From Acorus gramineus (lineage: Eukaryota > Streptophyta > Magnoliopsida > Acorales > Acoraceae), in the NCBI GenBank assembly GCA_030737835.1, contig CM060857.1:909577-973576 (forward strand): a stretch of 64,000 nucleotides of DNA, written 5' to 3'. The notes under the pieces are model-generated. The model saw nothing but the letters and a program-made list of their open reading frames with translations, did no database searches and was not told the DNA's origin. Within the stretch, counting starts at the first letter, position 1; each line of letters opens with the position of its first letter. The translations under genes and the position numbers were made by a program. This document shows, piece after piece, positions 31,022-42,689 of this stretch.

Positions 31022-31356
31022 TGTTATATATTGTGGAGCTTGATGATGTGCGCAGAGGATTGTTGGCGCTCCGTAGGGTCAGAATTTTTTTTTTTTTGGT
31101 GTCTTTCGTGTATTGACTTTTTTGCCCTTAATGAGATGTCAGTATAAAAGGGCATCTCATATTTTTCATTAGACTCTAGGGTTTTTATCTTCGTTGTGAC
31201 CATTGTAAAACTTCTCATTGATAGTGGATTGATCTCTGGTTTGTTCCATGGACGTAGGCAAGATTTGCCGAACCACGTAAAATTTTTGTGTCTTTGCTTC
31301 GATTTGTTTGTTTATTTCTTTTGATTGATTGCATCCCAAAATCCAAAATCGTAACA
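31022..31356 (+). repeat. Copia 3' LTR
   Basis: 335 bp, preceded by the polypurine tract AAGTGGGAGATTG. About 12 bp longer than the 5' LTR, mainly through a T-run insertion at about 31087. Confidence 0.93.
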
Positions 31357-32279
31357 AAACCAAGCCAGAATTCAAAACAGATGAAGGATTAACTGGTTCA
31401 ATCAGCGGATTGGGTCATGGTTTTCAAACACTGACCTATAGTACACTTCCTTAGTATTTTCGACGAATTCAAAGGAGAACATCTCGTAAATCTTCATCTC
31501 CGGGAGCCCGCTAAAACGTAGCCCGTTCCATGGCCTGGATCGGTACATCAAGATTGAATTCCCGTAGAGCACGAGCTACGGTGACCCGTGGAAGTCCATG
31601 TAGTACGTGTAGTCCCCTGTTGACAGGTTGTCGGGGGTCTGCCACGCCGTCATGTTGCGGTTCAGGTTGGTTTTCAAGTCCACCCCGTACTTCATCCCTG
31701 GGAGGATTGTGTCTTTGCCATGCGATCGCGCCCAATCCATTGGTCAATACGAAGTTTCTGCCATCTTGGATTTGCGCGACCGCATTCATGACGCCTTTAG
31801 TGGACCAGACCGTGCCGCCCCCGCCATCGAGGAGGGCTAGTACTCCATCAGAGGCGATGGTCAGAACTCCGGTGGTGTCATTGAGGATTGGGTTGTTGCG
31901 GTTGGTGACCCAAACGTAGGTGCGGGTGCGGATGTTGTGATACCTGTTACAATAAAAGAAAAGACGTCTTCATTGTATCAGAGAAATCAAATGTTCTATT
32001 TAAAAATACACAAATCAAAACCTAAAAATATCAAAAAAAAGGAAAATAGGAAAGCAATAGCATCAAAATAACGACTCTTTAACAATACCATATGCCGACG
32101 TATCGCTTGTTCGATCGGCCGGGATGGAAGAAGCCGAGCTTGAAGGTTTTGTTGGGGGAGATGAGGGTTTAGCCGTCGTGGAGGGGTTGGGTGGGGGTCA
32201 TGGAGTCTCCGACCATGGAGGGAGTGAAGAGAGTGAAACAGAGGAAGATGAGAATTGGATTTTGAGTGGATTCTCTCAT

Positions 32280-32480
32280 GGTTTGTTCTGTTCAGTCACT
32301 GTATGCATGAATGAAAATGGCATGTATGAAGATTGTATACACAGAAAACTTTGGACCCACTTGTTTGATCTTCCTATGTTGATTGCTTTCATATAGCAAC
32401 CATTGATGGTCAAGTTTTCAAAGTTGACTTTGCCCTAAACATAAATAACAACTAAATGATTGATATCTTAATGTAGCAAA

Positions 32481-32537
<57 letters not shown>

Positions 32538-32773
32538 GATAACTTCATCAGTGGACCCTCTCATCAGCTCTGTTTACCGGATATGCTTGGGAACAGAGTT
32601 GTATATGCTCTCTGTTTCATCATACAATAATAATAATAAAAAAAAGGACTAATCATTAAAATTTATAGAAATGGTAGAGCTTGCTATCTTCACTTTTATA
32701 TAAAATCAAAATGTGGGATACAAGTCTGAATGGGAGATGAGGATAAATAGAGACTAATCATAAATTATTCTAG
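32280..32773. other. Spacer between E and D, upstream region of D
   Basis: Presumed D promoter. It is closely similar to 44106-44340 upstream of F and to DNA upstream of the 52-kb fragments. The part next to E contains CTCTGTTTACCGGATATGC, also found downstream of G (near 53113). Confidence 0.6.
32481..32537. repeat. (ATT)n microsatellite
   Basis: About 57 bases of ATT repeats between D and E. The paralogous position downstream of G has about 71 bases (52678-52748), and downstream of C only a short imperfect stretch. Confidence 0.92.
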
Positions 32774-35700
32774 TTATCGGGCTTCAATCAGTGTCATTGT
32801 GATCCCATTTGCGCTACATGATGATTCTTGTTTTCGATCAGTCGGCCAGTCTTGTTGGAAATGATTTCCTCCATTGTAGAATCCTGGCTGCCTAGGTTGG
32901 GGAAGCACAATAGTCTCGCTGCTCAACATCATCACTACAAAAGGCATCATTGGTCGATCCTCAACTTGTTCTTGAACGCAAAGTAGACCTGTCTGTATGC
33001 ATCTCATCGCTTCAATGGGCGATGAGTAGCCCATCGAAACGTCCAACAATTCAAGGGCATTGCCTTCTTTCCATAGCATCCATGCCTGCGACAAATTTCT
33101 TTAGCTTGTAAACATCATCACAATTAATAACTAAAATTTCTAAATTATGTGTTCATAGTAACTCACATGTGTAAGGAGGTTCATATTAGCTTGGGATCGA
33201 TACACTCCACGGTTTTTCTTTCCGCTCATAATCTCAAGTACTAAAACTCCAAAGCTGAAGACGTCTGACTTCACTGAGAAAATTCCATCCATTGCGTACT
33301 CTGGAGACATATATCCACTGCAAATCCAAAATGTGATGATAGTTAAACTCTGAATTATCAAAACTGATTAGGATTCAACTTATCTTATCCCTTTTTTGGA
33401 ACCTTGGTAGAGTATTTTAAGCATTGATAATGAATTCCACTCCCCCTCCCCCTCAAACAGTTATCAAGATTTATAAGTTATGATGACAGAGCTATTTGAT
33501 ACAATAGCTTTTTTAGGAGAGGGATGTATGGTGCCACACAAATGTGAGCTAAGTGCATTGTTGTTTTGAAAACTTACTACGTGCCAACAACCCTTCTGGT
33601 ATTGGCTTCTCCATGATCTCCTCTGAAAATCCTCGCCATCCCAAAGTCTGAGATCTTGGGGTTCATCTCTTTATCTAGGAGGATGTTACTCACTTTCAGG
33701 TCTCTGTGTATGATTCTAAATCTCGAGTCTTGATGGAGATAAACAAGTCCTCGAGCGATCCCCAAAATTATATTGTAGCGCCTTCGCCAGTCCAAACATG
33801 ACCTTCTTATGACATCTGAACCAAGATCAGTACTACTGTGTTATACAACTCCCATGGTTAAGGACATAAACATTTGCCTTACCAAATAAAAATGTGTCCA
33901 AGCTCTTGTTGGGCATGTACTCGTAGATCAACATGCGCTCGTCTCCTTCAGTGCAGCACCCTAGAAGCCGAACGAGGTTCCTGTGCTGAAGCTTCGCGAT
34001 CAACATAACCTCGTTCTTGAACTCATCGACGCCTTGCGTGGAATTTCTCGAGAGCCTCTTCACCGCTATCTCTTGATCCCCTTCTAGCTTCCCCTGGGAC
34101 TCGATTAAACATAATTTCATCCTCTTAAGTTAAATCAAGTGATTGTGAATTACATAATGAAAAATGGTACCTTATAAACTAGGCCAAAACCGCCCTCTCC
34201 GATCTTATTCGCATTCGAGAAGTTGTCGGTGGCCATTACTATAGTACTCAAATCAAACAGAGGAAGATCCATTCCCATTGTACCATTTTCTGGGTTGTTT
34301 TCATTTTGGGTCCCTATTACGTAGAAAAGAATCAAATCATATATATTTCTCATGTATGAAGTGGGACATGTTACTATAACTTTATTGAGTACAAATGTGT
34401 TTCAGAGTTACCTCTCCTACTGACTTTATTGGCTTTCTTCCTCTTCAATACAAACCACCCCAGCAGAAGCATCGATGAAACGACGACAACTGCGACTAGT
34501 ACACCGATCAATTTCTTCATGTGGGGATGGTCATCTGGACATGCATAGCACCGGTGAAGAAATAGTGAAGTCAAAATAGCTTTAGCTGATTAAACACAAT
34601 CTTGGAATGGTTGAGTACTTGAGTTTGTAACCCCACACACAGTGTAATCCAAAAAAAAAAAAAATAGTGAATATATAATTTTGTAATTGATGTGTGTTAT
34701 GTGTGGGAGCATTATGACAATGTTTTAGTATTATATCTATTATTTTGTAAGTCAGGGTTTAGGATAAAGAGTCAGGTTTGCAACCCCACACGATGTAATC
34801 CAAAAAACGATAGTGAATACAATTTTCTCTTTCCTATTTGTGAACTAGTCAATCCTTTGTTGGATACTTCAGGTCGTGGGCCAATTTTTCAACAAGAATC
34901 ACAATTTGAATGGTTATTCCAAATTTTTGTCAAGGGGTGACAATCTACGATTTCCGAAGAGCATAGTGAAACAATATTGAAGAAAAATATTACACTTAAT
35001 CCATTTTAAAATTCAAAGCGTAGACTAAAAATTATATACATCATTTATTGACGTATATACTTTTATGAAATGTGAATTACATACTTAATGAATTGAATGA
35101 TATTATTCATACAAAATATACAAAACTTTCAATGAGATATATAACTCAATATAATGATCGGAGGAGGCTAATAATATATATAAGACTGTATTTAGAATAG
35201 TAAAAATTGTTGAGAATAACAGAGCTCATAGGGAATTCTAGTTACATACCTAAATCAGAAGCGGCAAGCTTTAAATAAATTTCCTGCCCACCATCCCTAT
35301 AACTTCTAGTATCCGTGAGATTGCCGCCGTACCACATAACACACCCACTCCCGCTCCCGATATCCGCTGCCGCGTAAGCGGTGCACGAGCAATTCTTCAA
35401 ACACTTGCCTCGACATTCGTCGAGGCTCATCGCCCTGTCTACCGTGGACGTCGATGTATCTGGCACCTTCACGCCCGATATCACCGCAAACCCATCACTA
35501 CCGCAGTCCAACGCCGTCTTCCTCACGCACCCGTCAGACGCCTCTCTTAGATACCAATCCTTCGGTGTTTTCCGCTCGAACCCCTTCAAGCAGTCACACA
35601 AAGGGATTTCATCAGTGTCGCAGAGTCCGTTCGGACCGCACTTTCCGTAGTCGTCGCACGGGTCCTTGGGCCCGAACCATATGAGGTTCCATATCTGCTG

Positions 35701-36759
35701 CTCATCGAGCCATACGAAGCGCTGCACCACCCCGGATTGGTTCACGATCAACCTTGTGATGATGTTGCTCTGTTTCACCCTACATGTGTAGTACACATCC
35801 GTCGAGTTTTGAACGACTTCGTAGATGAACTTGTCATAGGTCTTCATTTCAGGGATCCCACTGAAATAAAGCCCGTTCCATGGCCCGCTCCGGTACGTCA
35901 ATGTCGAGCGCTTGAAGAGCTTAGGTTGGGGCGATCCGTGGACGTCCATGTAGGTCGAGTAGTCCCCCGAAGATGGGTCGTCAAGGCTCCTCCACGATGT
36001 CAAATTGCGATTCAGGCCAGTCTTCAAGTCCCACCCGAACTTCATCCCGGACAGGAGCGTGTCCGTCGGGTAGTCGAAGCTCTGCCATGCAAGCGCTCCG
36101 GTGCTGTCTGTTAACACGAAGTTTCCGTCGTCTTGGACTCGGGCGATGGGGTCGGTTGCATTGGTTGCGCCTTTTGATGACCATACAACGCCTCCCCCTT
36201 GATTGAGGAGGGCTAGTCGTCCGTCACGGATCGTCAGGATTCCTCCTGATGCAAGTTCGGGTAGGCGTCAGAATACGAAAAGCTTAGAAAGAGAGAAGCC
36301 CTCAAAAATAATAAAATCTGATCCATTTTCCCTCCATAAAAAGGTCTTATTTATAGACCTAAAAAGCTTGTTAAGAATGCATCTCTAACCAACAAATCCT
36401 AACCAACTTCTTAAATCTTAACCAACTTGTTTCAAATTACAAATAGAAAAAAATTCCTAACCACAAAAAAATCTTAACTAATTTACATCACCTCCGGTGT
36501 CATTGACGAGTGGGTCATCGCGGTTCGCCACCCAAACATAGGTGCGGGGGAGATTGTGATAACATATGCCGACGTAGAGTTTGTTCGATGCGCCGGGTTT
36601 GAAGAATCCGAGTTCGAAGGTTCCGCTCGGCGAAACGATGGTTTGGCCGTCTCGGAGGGGTTGGATGGGAGTTATGGAGTCTCCGGCGGCGATGGAGAGA
36701 GTGAAGTGGGTGAAGAGGAGAAAGGCAGCAAGGATGGATGCTCGAGTGCTTCTTTTCAT
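32774..36759 (-). CDS. Gene E: G-type lectin S-receptor-like Ser/Thr kinase, intact
   Basis: Eight exons: 36759-36492, 36245-35250, 34534-34412, 34313-34171, 34093-33883, 33815-33578, 33317-33167, 33085-32774; 813 codons, phases close. The start at 36759 ([13 protein letters not shown]) was chosen by alignment with G, where an upstream ATG is followed by a stop; an in-frame ATG 22 codons upstream (36825) remains possible. Order: signal peptide, lectin ([11 protein letters not shown]), EGF-like [23 protein letters not shown] cysteines, transmembrane helix near residues 431-450, and a kinase with [31 protein letters not shown] and [11 protein letters not shown], then the tail [13 protein letters not shown]. 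All catalytic motifs are present (RD kinase). The transmembrane exon is 9 bases shorter than in G. Expected to be a plasma-membrane receptor; ligand unknown. A transposon-like block lies about 130 bases upstream. Confidence 0.9.
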
Positions 36760-36887
36760 GATTTGTTGGGCATGCATGTCCTGTCTCCCTTGGATGGAAT
36801 TTGTTTTATTTTCAAGAAATACCAAGATAGAATATTCTGTTATTGACTCTTAACATTTACAACCAAATAGTCAATTCTTGTACACTA

Positions 36888-37344
36888 ATATGTCCATTTG
36901 GATACAAAATATGACTTATTTTTCGTTATACAATTATTCTGGCATAAATGAGTATAAATAAGAATAAAAGTGATTTTGTGTTTAGTTATATTTTGAATTA
37001 TTCTCATTGAGAAACATAATAATAAATTTTTTATTTTTTTTTTATAAAATGTGAATAACGTATGGATAAGGATATATAAAAAGTGAAAAAATAATGATAG
37101 TTGATTTGACAAGTGATTTATAAGAGGTGATGGCAGTTGATTTGACAGTAGGCCCACATATTCTTTGGATAGAATAATCTGAAATAACTTTAATTCTAGG
37201 AGTTGGTTGGAATTCATATACTATTTTGTACCAGTTTATTCTGACATAGTTTATCCCTGGATATTTCCTGTATCCAAACAACAAAAAACATCTATTCTGC
37301 TTTATTCTAATTTATTCCCTAGACTATTCCACTTCCAAATGGCG
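36888..37344. mobile_element. TIR element inserted in the E upstream region
   Basis: The ends TCCATTTGGATACAAAATA and, read from the right, CGCCATTTGGAAGTGGAAT are imperfect inverted repeats; the interior resembles Tourist-like MITEs. The upstream DNA of G (57446-57480) and of C (rc of 16135-16190) is continuous at this place, so the block is specific to E. No clean target duplication was found. Confidence 0.6.
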
Positions 37345-37581
37345 TTTCATCAACGGTTCTAAAAAACTTTGTTGAATCGATCACACTTGAGAATTTATCA
37401 AGTTTTCAAAGATAAGACCGTGAATTTAACAAGAGAACTAACATCCATCACATATAAAAAAATTCCAAAATGCAACCGGGTAAGAGTATACAATTCTCTA
37501 TAGTGTCCAATTCTTATTTGGTGTTTTAGTCAAGACATGCATAGTCAAGACATCGACCTCCATCAATCTTGAAAACATAGT

Positions 37582-37741
37582 TGTTAGAATTAATCAGAAA
37601 TAAAAATAAGAGAATGCATCAAATATCTCATCAGGGTTTGCACCCAATATATATAGTACAAAAAACAATGAATAAAAGACTAATCTATCTTTAATAACAA
37701 GAAAGATCAAAATACCCTAATACATATAAATATTTATAACA
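37582..37741 (-). mobile_element. Solo LTR of a TRIM-like family, TSD ATAGT
   Basis: 160 bp from TGTTAGAATTAATCAG to TTTATAACA with perfect 5-bp duplications ATAGT (37577-37581, 37742-37746). Read on the minus strand it shares a TATA-containing core and the CAAACCCT motif with the short LTRs at 59849-59960 and 62073-62191. The same insertion, slightly degraded, is upstream of G (about 57697-57850). The C upstream region has the unoccupied site near 15700. Confidence 0.85.
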
Positions 37742-37900
37742 ATAGTGAGTAATGTAAAGGGTAAAGATTTAATAACAAAAAATAGAACCCAACATAAAAT
37801 AACAAAAAATAGACCCCAACATAAAATAACATTTCCAATACCTCACTCAAAAGTTATAGGTTAATCCCTCATCATGTCATTGATTTAAAAATTGGTTATC

Positions 37901-38165
37901 GGGTTAGGTCCAACACGCGTTCGCGATCGTGTTAGCTAGAATTTAATTGAATTCTAATTTAAATTTTAAGATACAAATTCTAATTTAAATTTAAGATACA
38001 AAATTTAATTGAATTCTAAAAGAGGAAATGTTAGCTAGAATATAATTGATTCTAATTTAAATTTTAAAATTTGATATAATATCTCAGTCATAATGACTCA
38101 ATAAGATTAAATGGTCATGATAGTGTCGGACAATTAAATTGTTCAACACGTGTTGGACCTAACCC
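37901..38165. mobile_element. MITE-like element with 21-bp TIRs
   Basis: Left end 37901-37921 begins GGGTTAGGTCCAACACGCG and is complementary with one mismatch to the right end 38145-38165. The interior is AT-rich with internal direct repeats (TTCTAATTTAAATTTAAGA). No coding capacity and no clear target duplication. Confidence 0.6.
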
Positions 38166-39150
38166 ACATGAACTTCAAGATAAGACTTAACTTTCTTCTA
38201 TATTTATAAGAGACATGCCAGTATTGCAAACAAATCTCTATTGTGATTTATGAATGTTCAATAATGGGACCTTCTATAGAATATATAGATCCAAACCAAC
38301 GTGCCCTTTTTCACAAGAAGAAAAAATAAATAAAGAAGATTCAAACTTGATCCAAATAAAGAAGATTCAAACTATCATCAAAGGATTTAATCCTTTGACC
38401 TCTTTCAAGTTGGGTCAATTTTTTTTTTTTTTTTGCAAACCAAGCTTAAGTTAAATTGGTAAGCAACTCCCACCTTAATGAAAGAGGTCAAGGGATTAAA
38501 TCCTGGAAGCACAATTCTTAGAAAAAAAAAAAAGTTGGCTCACATTGGATTCGGGTTGGAACTTTATAACATGACCAAATTTCATATTGGATTACATTCA
38601 AATTGGACTTGGGCCCTTCTCCAAGAATACAAGGGGCTTTACTTAATGGAAAAAGATACACGCAGCCCTATTGCATCCTCAATTACAGTCTATTCTATTT
38701 TTTTTAAAATCATACACTCACCCTTTGAAATGCATGCTATTATATGAAATGAAGTATATACTGAGATTTTATTTATATGAAAGTATATGCTTCGTCACAT
38801 AAAATATATATTCTTTAAAAAAATCAAAGCATGTAACAACTGCATGTGATGTATTGACTGAGACTGTGTCTAACATTTTCTTTTTGAATATTCTCAAGGA
38901 TACATGCTTGTTAGGGTGAATTATCAGACATAAAACCTTTGAAAAGAATGGAAGCTATTGGAACTACATTGATGTTATTAGAGATATTGTGCATACCTTA
39001 GAATATTTTAATTTTTTTATAAGGGTAATTTAGTCATTCACTATTTCATCTTTTAACTTTATATGTATTTGGGTTGAGGATGCTTCAACCTAAGACATCT
39101 AATGTAAGCTTGTCAATCAAATGGATATAAATATGATATGTTAATATTTA
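38166..39150. other. Far upstream region of E, no gene
   Basis: Homologous over several blocks to 57960-58570 upstream of G and, inverted, to about 14500-14700 upstream of C. It includes a degraded copy of the 5358-type MITE (about 38740-38890). No gene seen. Confidence 0.5.
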
Positions 39151-40009
39151 CAGTGCTGCTACCCAGGCCCCAAAAATTAGGCTCCATTGTTGAGCCCCAA
39201 TAGGTGGCATAATCCTATTGGTCCAATGTTTGACTTTTTCTAACCACCAAAAGGCCAATTACACAACTACCCTTATCATTAATATCCTCATTAAAATCGT
39301 AACCGAATCCCACAAATTGGGGCACCATTAATTCCTCTCCCCAAAGTAACCGAATTCCACAAATGGGGGCACCATTAATTCCTCTCTCCAATAAAATTTG
39401 AATGTTAGGGTTCCGATTTGGGCAAAGCCATATGAATGAAAAAAAAAGAAAAAAAATTAGGCGATCAAGATTTCAATCCATCTGATTCTCTTCCCCAACA
39501 AACAGTTAACAATAGCGAATAAAAAAGGATAGATTTCTTTTGCCAATCGAAACTTAACTGTCATTTTGTATTTGTTTTTTTTTTTTTTTTGACAAAAAAA
39601 AAAACAGGTCATTTGTATCTGATAAAAAAGTCACATTTTTTTTTTTTTTTTGCACTTCTTGCAAATGTGGAATCCAATCAAGAAACTGTCTCAGTTGTGA
39701 AATTTTTCCTTCCGTGCATCTGAATTTCTTCCGTTAATACCGTGTATCTGAAATTCGGCAGTGTATCTAGATTAATTTTTTGCACTTCTTGCAAATGTGA
39801 AATCCAATCAAGAAACTGTCTCAGTTGTTGAATTTTCCCTTCTGTGCATCTGAATTTCTTCTGTTAATACTGTGTATCTGAAATTCGACAGTGTATCTTG
39901 ATTTGGGAAATCACAAATGTTTTATGTTTTCCTGTGCAGACCATTCATATTCTGCTTCGAATGATGCAATTAGCCTGTAATATCAGATACTTGTATCTGA
40001 AAATCATTT

Positions 40010-41510
40010 TAAGATACAGTGCTGTATCTTAAAACCAAACAAAAACCATGTGGATTTTGAATTACCAAACATGTTAATTAGCAGTACATATATTTTAAAA
40101 AAAGTCCTTCAAGCCTTTATATACATATATATATGACAATTAGAAATTAAATATGAATCAGATAAACTTTAATCAATTCCATGGAGAAATAAAATGTCAA
40201 ACTTCAAATTGTGCTTGAAACAGGTTTTAAGATACACATTTCACATTCAGACACACCTCAATAGTTATTATCTACTATGCTGGAGAAGCAGCCAATTATA
40301 TTTGATTCATTTTGAGTTAAGGTATACCTAATAAAAAGTCTCACATACACATCACAATAGACATACATTCCACATACAATTTGACATTGATTTGCATTTC
40401 ACATAGATGTCTAATACAAATTTCAGATACACCATCAAATTCAGATACATCTATCACTGTATCAAATACAATGTTATCTCGTCCACATTTTGCTGATCAG
40501 CCAAATCAATCACTTCTTTGGTAAACTGGTTTCCATTTCACATGAATCGTAGATGTCTTCCAAATAATTTGATTCTTAAAATGTGTCATCCATATAATCC
40601 TCCTCACTGCCTGTTGAAAAATAGAAAAGAAGTCACATGTTATAAAATTAAAATTAAGATACAGTGCTGTATCTTAAAACCAATACAAACCATATGGATT
40701 TTAAATTACCGGACATGTTATTTAGCAGTACATATTTTCAAATAAAGTCCTTCAAACCTTTATATGTATATACGTATATGACAATTAGCAATTAAATATT
40801 GATCAAGTACACATTAATCAATTCCATAGAAATAAAATGTCAAAAATTCATTTTAAGATACAGTGCTGTATCTTAAAACCAAACAAAAACCATGTGGATT
40901 TTGAATTACCAAACATGTTAATTCCTTTGGTAAACTGGTTTCCATTTCACATGAATCGTAGATGTCTTCCAAATAATTTGATTCTTCAAATGTGTCATCC
41001 ATATAATCCTCCTCACTGCCTGTTGAAAAATAGAAAAGAAGTCACATGTTATAAAATTAAAATTAAGATACAGTGCTGTATCTTAAAACCAATACAAACC
41101 ATATGGATTTTGAATTACCGGACATGTTATTTAGCAGTACATATTTTCAAATAAAGTCCTTCAAACCTTTATATGTATATACGTATATGACAATTAGCAA
41201 TTAAATATTGATCAAGTACACATTAATCAATTCCATGGTGAAATAAAATGTCAAAAATTCATTTTAAGATACAATGTTGTATCTTAAAACCAAACAAAAA
41301 CCATGTGGATTTTGAATTACCAAACATGTTAATTAGCAGTACATATACTTTAAAAAAAGTCCTTCAAGACTTTAATACATATATATATATATATCTATAT
41401 CTATATGACAATTAGAAATTTTATATGAATCAGATAAACATTAATCAATTCCATGGAGAAATAAAATGTCAAAAATTCAATTTAAGATACAGTACTGTAT
41501 CTTAAAAACA
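40010..41510. repeat. Six dispersed AAGATACAG hairpins
   Basis: AAGATACAG-TG-CTGTATCTT, a perfect 9-bp stem with 2-nt loop, occurs near 40012, 40656, 40855 and 41064. Variants with preserved pairing occur near 41266 (AAGATACAATGTTGTATCTT) and 41484 (centre TA). Each is followed by similar downstream sequence with AAAACCA. Confidence 0.85.
40515..41330. repeat. Tandem duplication of a ~408-bp unit in the MULE
   Basis: 40515-40922 and 40923-41330 are near-identical direct repeats, sharing CTTTGGTAAACTGGTTTCC and the following sequence. Each unit contains two copies of the AAGATACAG hairpin motif. Open frames here repeat between units and are not genes. Confidence 0.85.
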
Positions 41511-42397
41511 AAAAAAAAACATGTGGATTTTGAATTACCAAACATGTTAATTAGCAATACATATACTTAAAAAAAAGTCCTTCAAGCCTTCATATAGCAA
41601 TTAAATATGAATCACATAAACATTAATCAATTCCATGGAGAAATAAAATGTCAAACTTCAAATTGTGCTTGAAAAATAAAATCAAGATACACGTGTATCT
41701 GGAATTTATTTTGATAGAGAAATTAAAACAAACAAAAAAGGTATGTGATGAATCGAATGAGTAATAAAAAAATCAGATCGAATATGAATTATTCAGATCG
41801 AAAATAAATCTAACCTGATTGGATCGCCATTGTCTCACCACAATCGATCGCGAACAAAAAAATATATGAACCGCGCAATTCTAATAACCTCCACAGATTC
41901 AACTGAAAAAAAAAAATGATTTCGATGCTTGTTTTCACTTCCACCATTGAATCTAGATATAAAATAAATGTAAATCGTGATATTTTTTGAGGGTTCGAAA
42001 TACCTAACCTGGATATTTGCACCACCATTAAAATCGCACGAAAAAAAAAGAAAAACGATGAAATCCTCTCTTTCAACGTTGAAAGTCTGAACGAAAAATG
42101 TAAATTGATGTTTGTTTTCTTTGCAGCATATCAATCTTTATAAAACTCTGTGATTTTTTTTTTTTTATCGTGCAAATGAAGTATCTTCATACACCGAAAA
42201 TTAATTGAACGGTTGATATGCTAGGCATTAATTTTTTTTTATCGTGCGTATCAAATCGTAACTAACTCGGCATTAATTGAACGGTTATTGAAAAAAACGG
42301 GGAGATTAATTAGGAGGGCTAATATAGGTATTTCAAGATTGCCACCTCATGGGGCTTGGGTTGGGGTCTATTAGTTGGGGCCCAAAAATCATTATTG

Positions 42398-42689
42398 TAA
42401 TATTTATATCCTAACTTTGAGATTCGAATACAAATATTAATTTTCGGATTCAGATCTGATGATAGTTGATATGACACATATTCTTTTGTGTTGAATAATT
42501 TAGAATAACTTAATTCTAGGGCTAGCTGGAATCCATATACCATTTTATATCAGTTAATTCTAACATACAGATTCTCATTTATTTTAGCCTTCCAAACATC
42601 CATTTTGAGACCATTCCGACTAATTCTCACTTATTCTAGGCCTTTTTCTCAAACCAAAGGGGAGCTTATGTTAGATGTGATGGTGAAGA
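42398..42689. other. Spacer downstream of F with Tourist-like relic
   Basis: About 42450-42660 resembles part of the element upstream of E (37130-37320), including AATAATTTAGAATAACTT and TTAATTCTAGG. F loses homology to D here, so this insertion may mark where F was truncated. Confidence 0.4.

Larger units (their letters stand above)
26428..31356 (+). mobile_element. Full-length Ty1/copia retrotransposon, decayed, TSD AAACC
   Basis: 4,929 bp from TGTTATATATTG to CGTAACA, with 5-bp duplications AAACC at 26423-26427 and 31357-31361. Order: LTR, primer binding site, tandem 39-mers, gag, protease, integrase, reverse transcriptase, RNase H, polypurine tract, LTR. Integrase before reverse transcriptase places it in Ty1/copia. 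The LTRs differ by several substitutions and a T-run insertion near 31087, and pol has at least three frameshifts, so it is neither new nor autonomous. Confidence 0.96.
26074..31433. mobile_element. hAT-type MITE in D, itself interrupted by copia
   Basis: Flanked by ACCTATAA (26066-26073) and ACCTATAG (31434-31441), an 8-bp duplication with one mismatch. The ends are CAATGTTTTAAAAATTG and, read from the right, CAGTGTTTGAAAACC. Without the copia element (and one copy of its duplication) the MITE is about 426 bp. The same MITE sits at the same codon in pseudogene F (43100-43536). Confidence 0.82.
25527..32279 (-). pseudogene. Gene D: S-domain RLK pseudogene split by hAT MITE and copia
   Basis: Minus-strand pieces: exon 1 32279-about 32087 (MRESTQNPILIF signal peptide, then GDSMTPTQPLHDG), exon 2 31943-about 31434 (lectin and S-locus region), exon 3 about 26067-25527 (EGF-like and PAN). 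Lesions: CAA to TAA stop in exon 1 (HDG-stop-TL), a deletion and frameshift after GAIAWQ, a TAG stop after DFHGSP, a loss in the EGF-like segment (DQCDNYGKPSGLC), and a 1-nt insertion near the end. No transmembrane or kinase exons follow; the copy ends at the inversion junction. The reading VYYR|FLVKQSDVVTRL across the gap shows that exons 2 and 3 were one exon before the insertion. Confidence 0.85.
39151..42397. mobile_element. Non-autonomous MULE-like element, 3.25 kb, 9-bp TSD
   Basis: Flanked by perfect 9-bp duplications TAATATTTA (39142-39150, 42398-42406). The ends are inverted repeats, sharing GGCCCCAA near each tip and CCCCA..AGGTGGCA further in. The interior has no transposase. It holds a tandem pair of about 130-bp units (39650-39779 and 39780-39900) and a tandem array with hairpin motifs (next entries). 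Class assignment rests on the 9-bp duplication and long imperfect terminal repeats. Confidence 0.8.

Noticed and set aside
32481-32537. CRISPR-like or satellite array
   Set aside because: It is a simple ATT microsatellite without spacers.
40518-41154. Paired frames of 75 and 105 residues
   Set aside because: Translations of the 408-bp tandem duplication inside a MULE; no domain and no start context.
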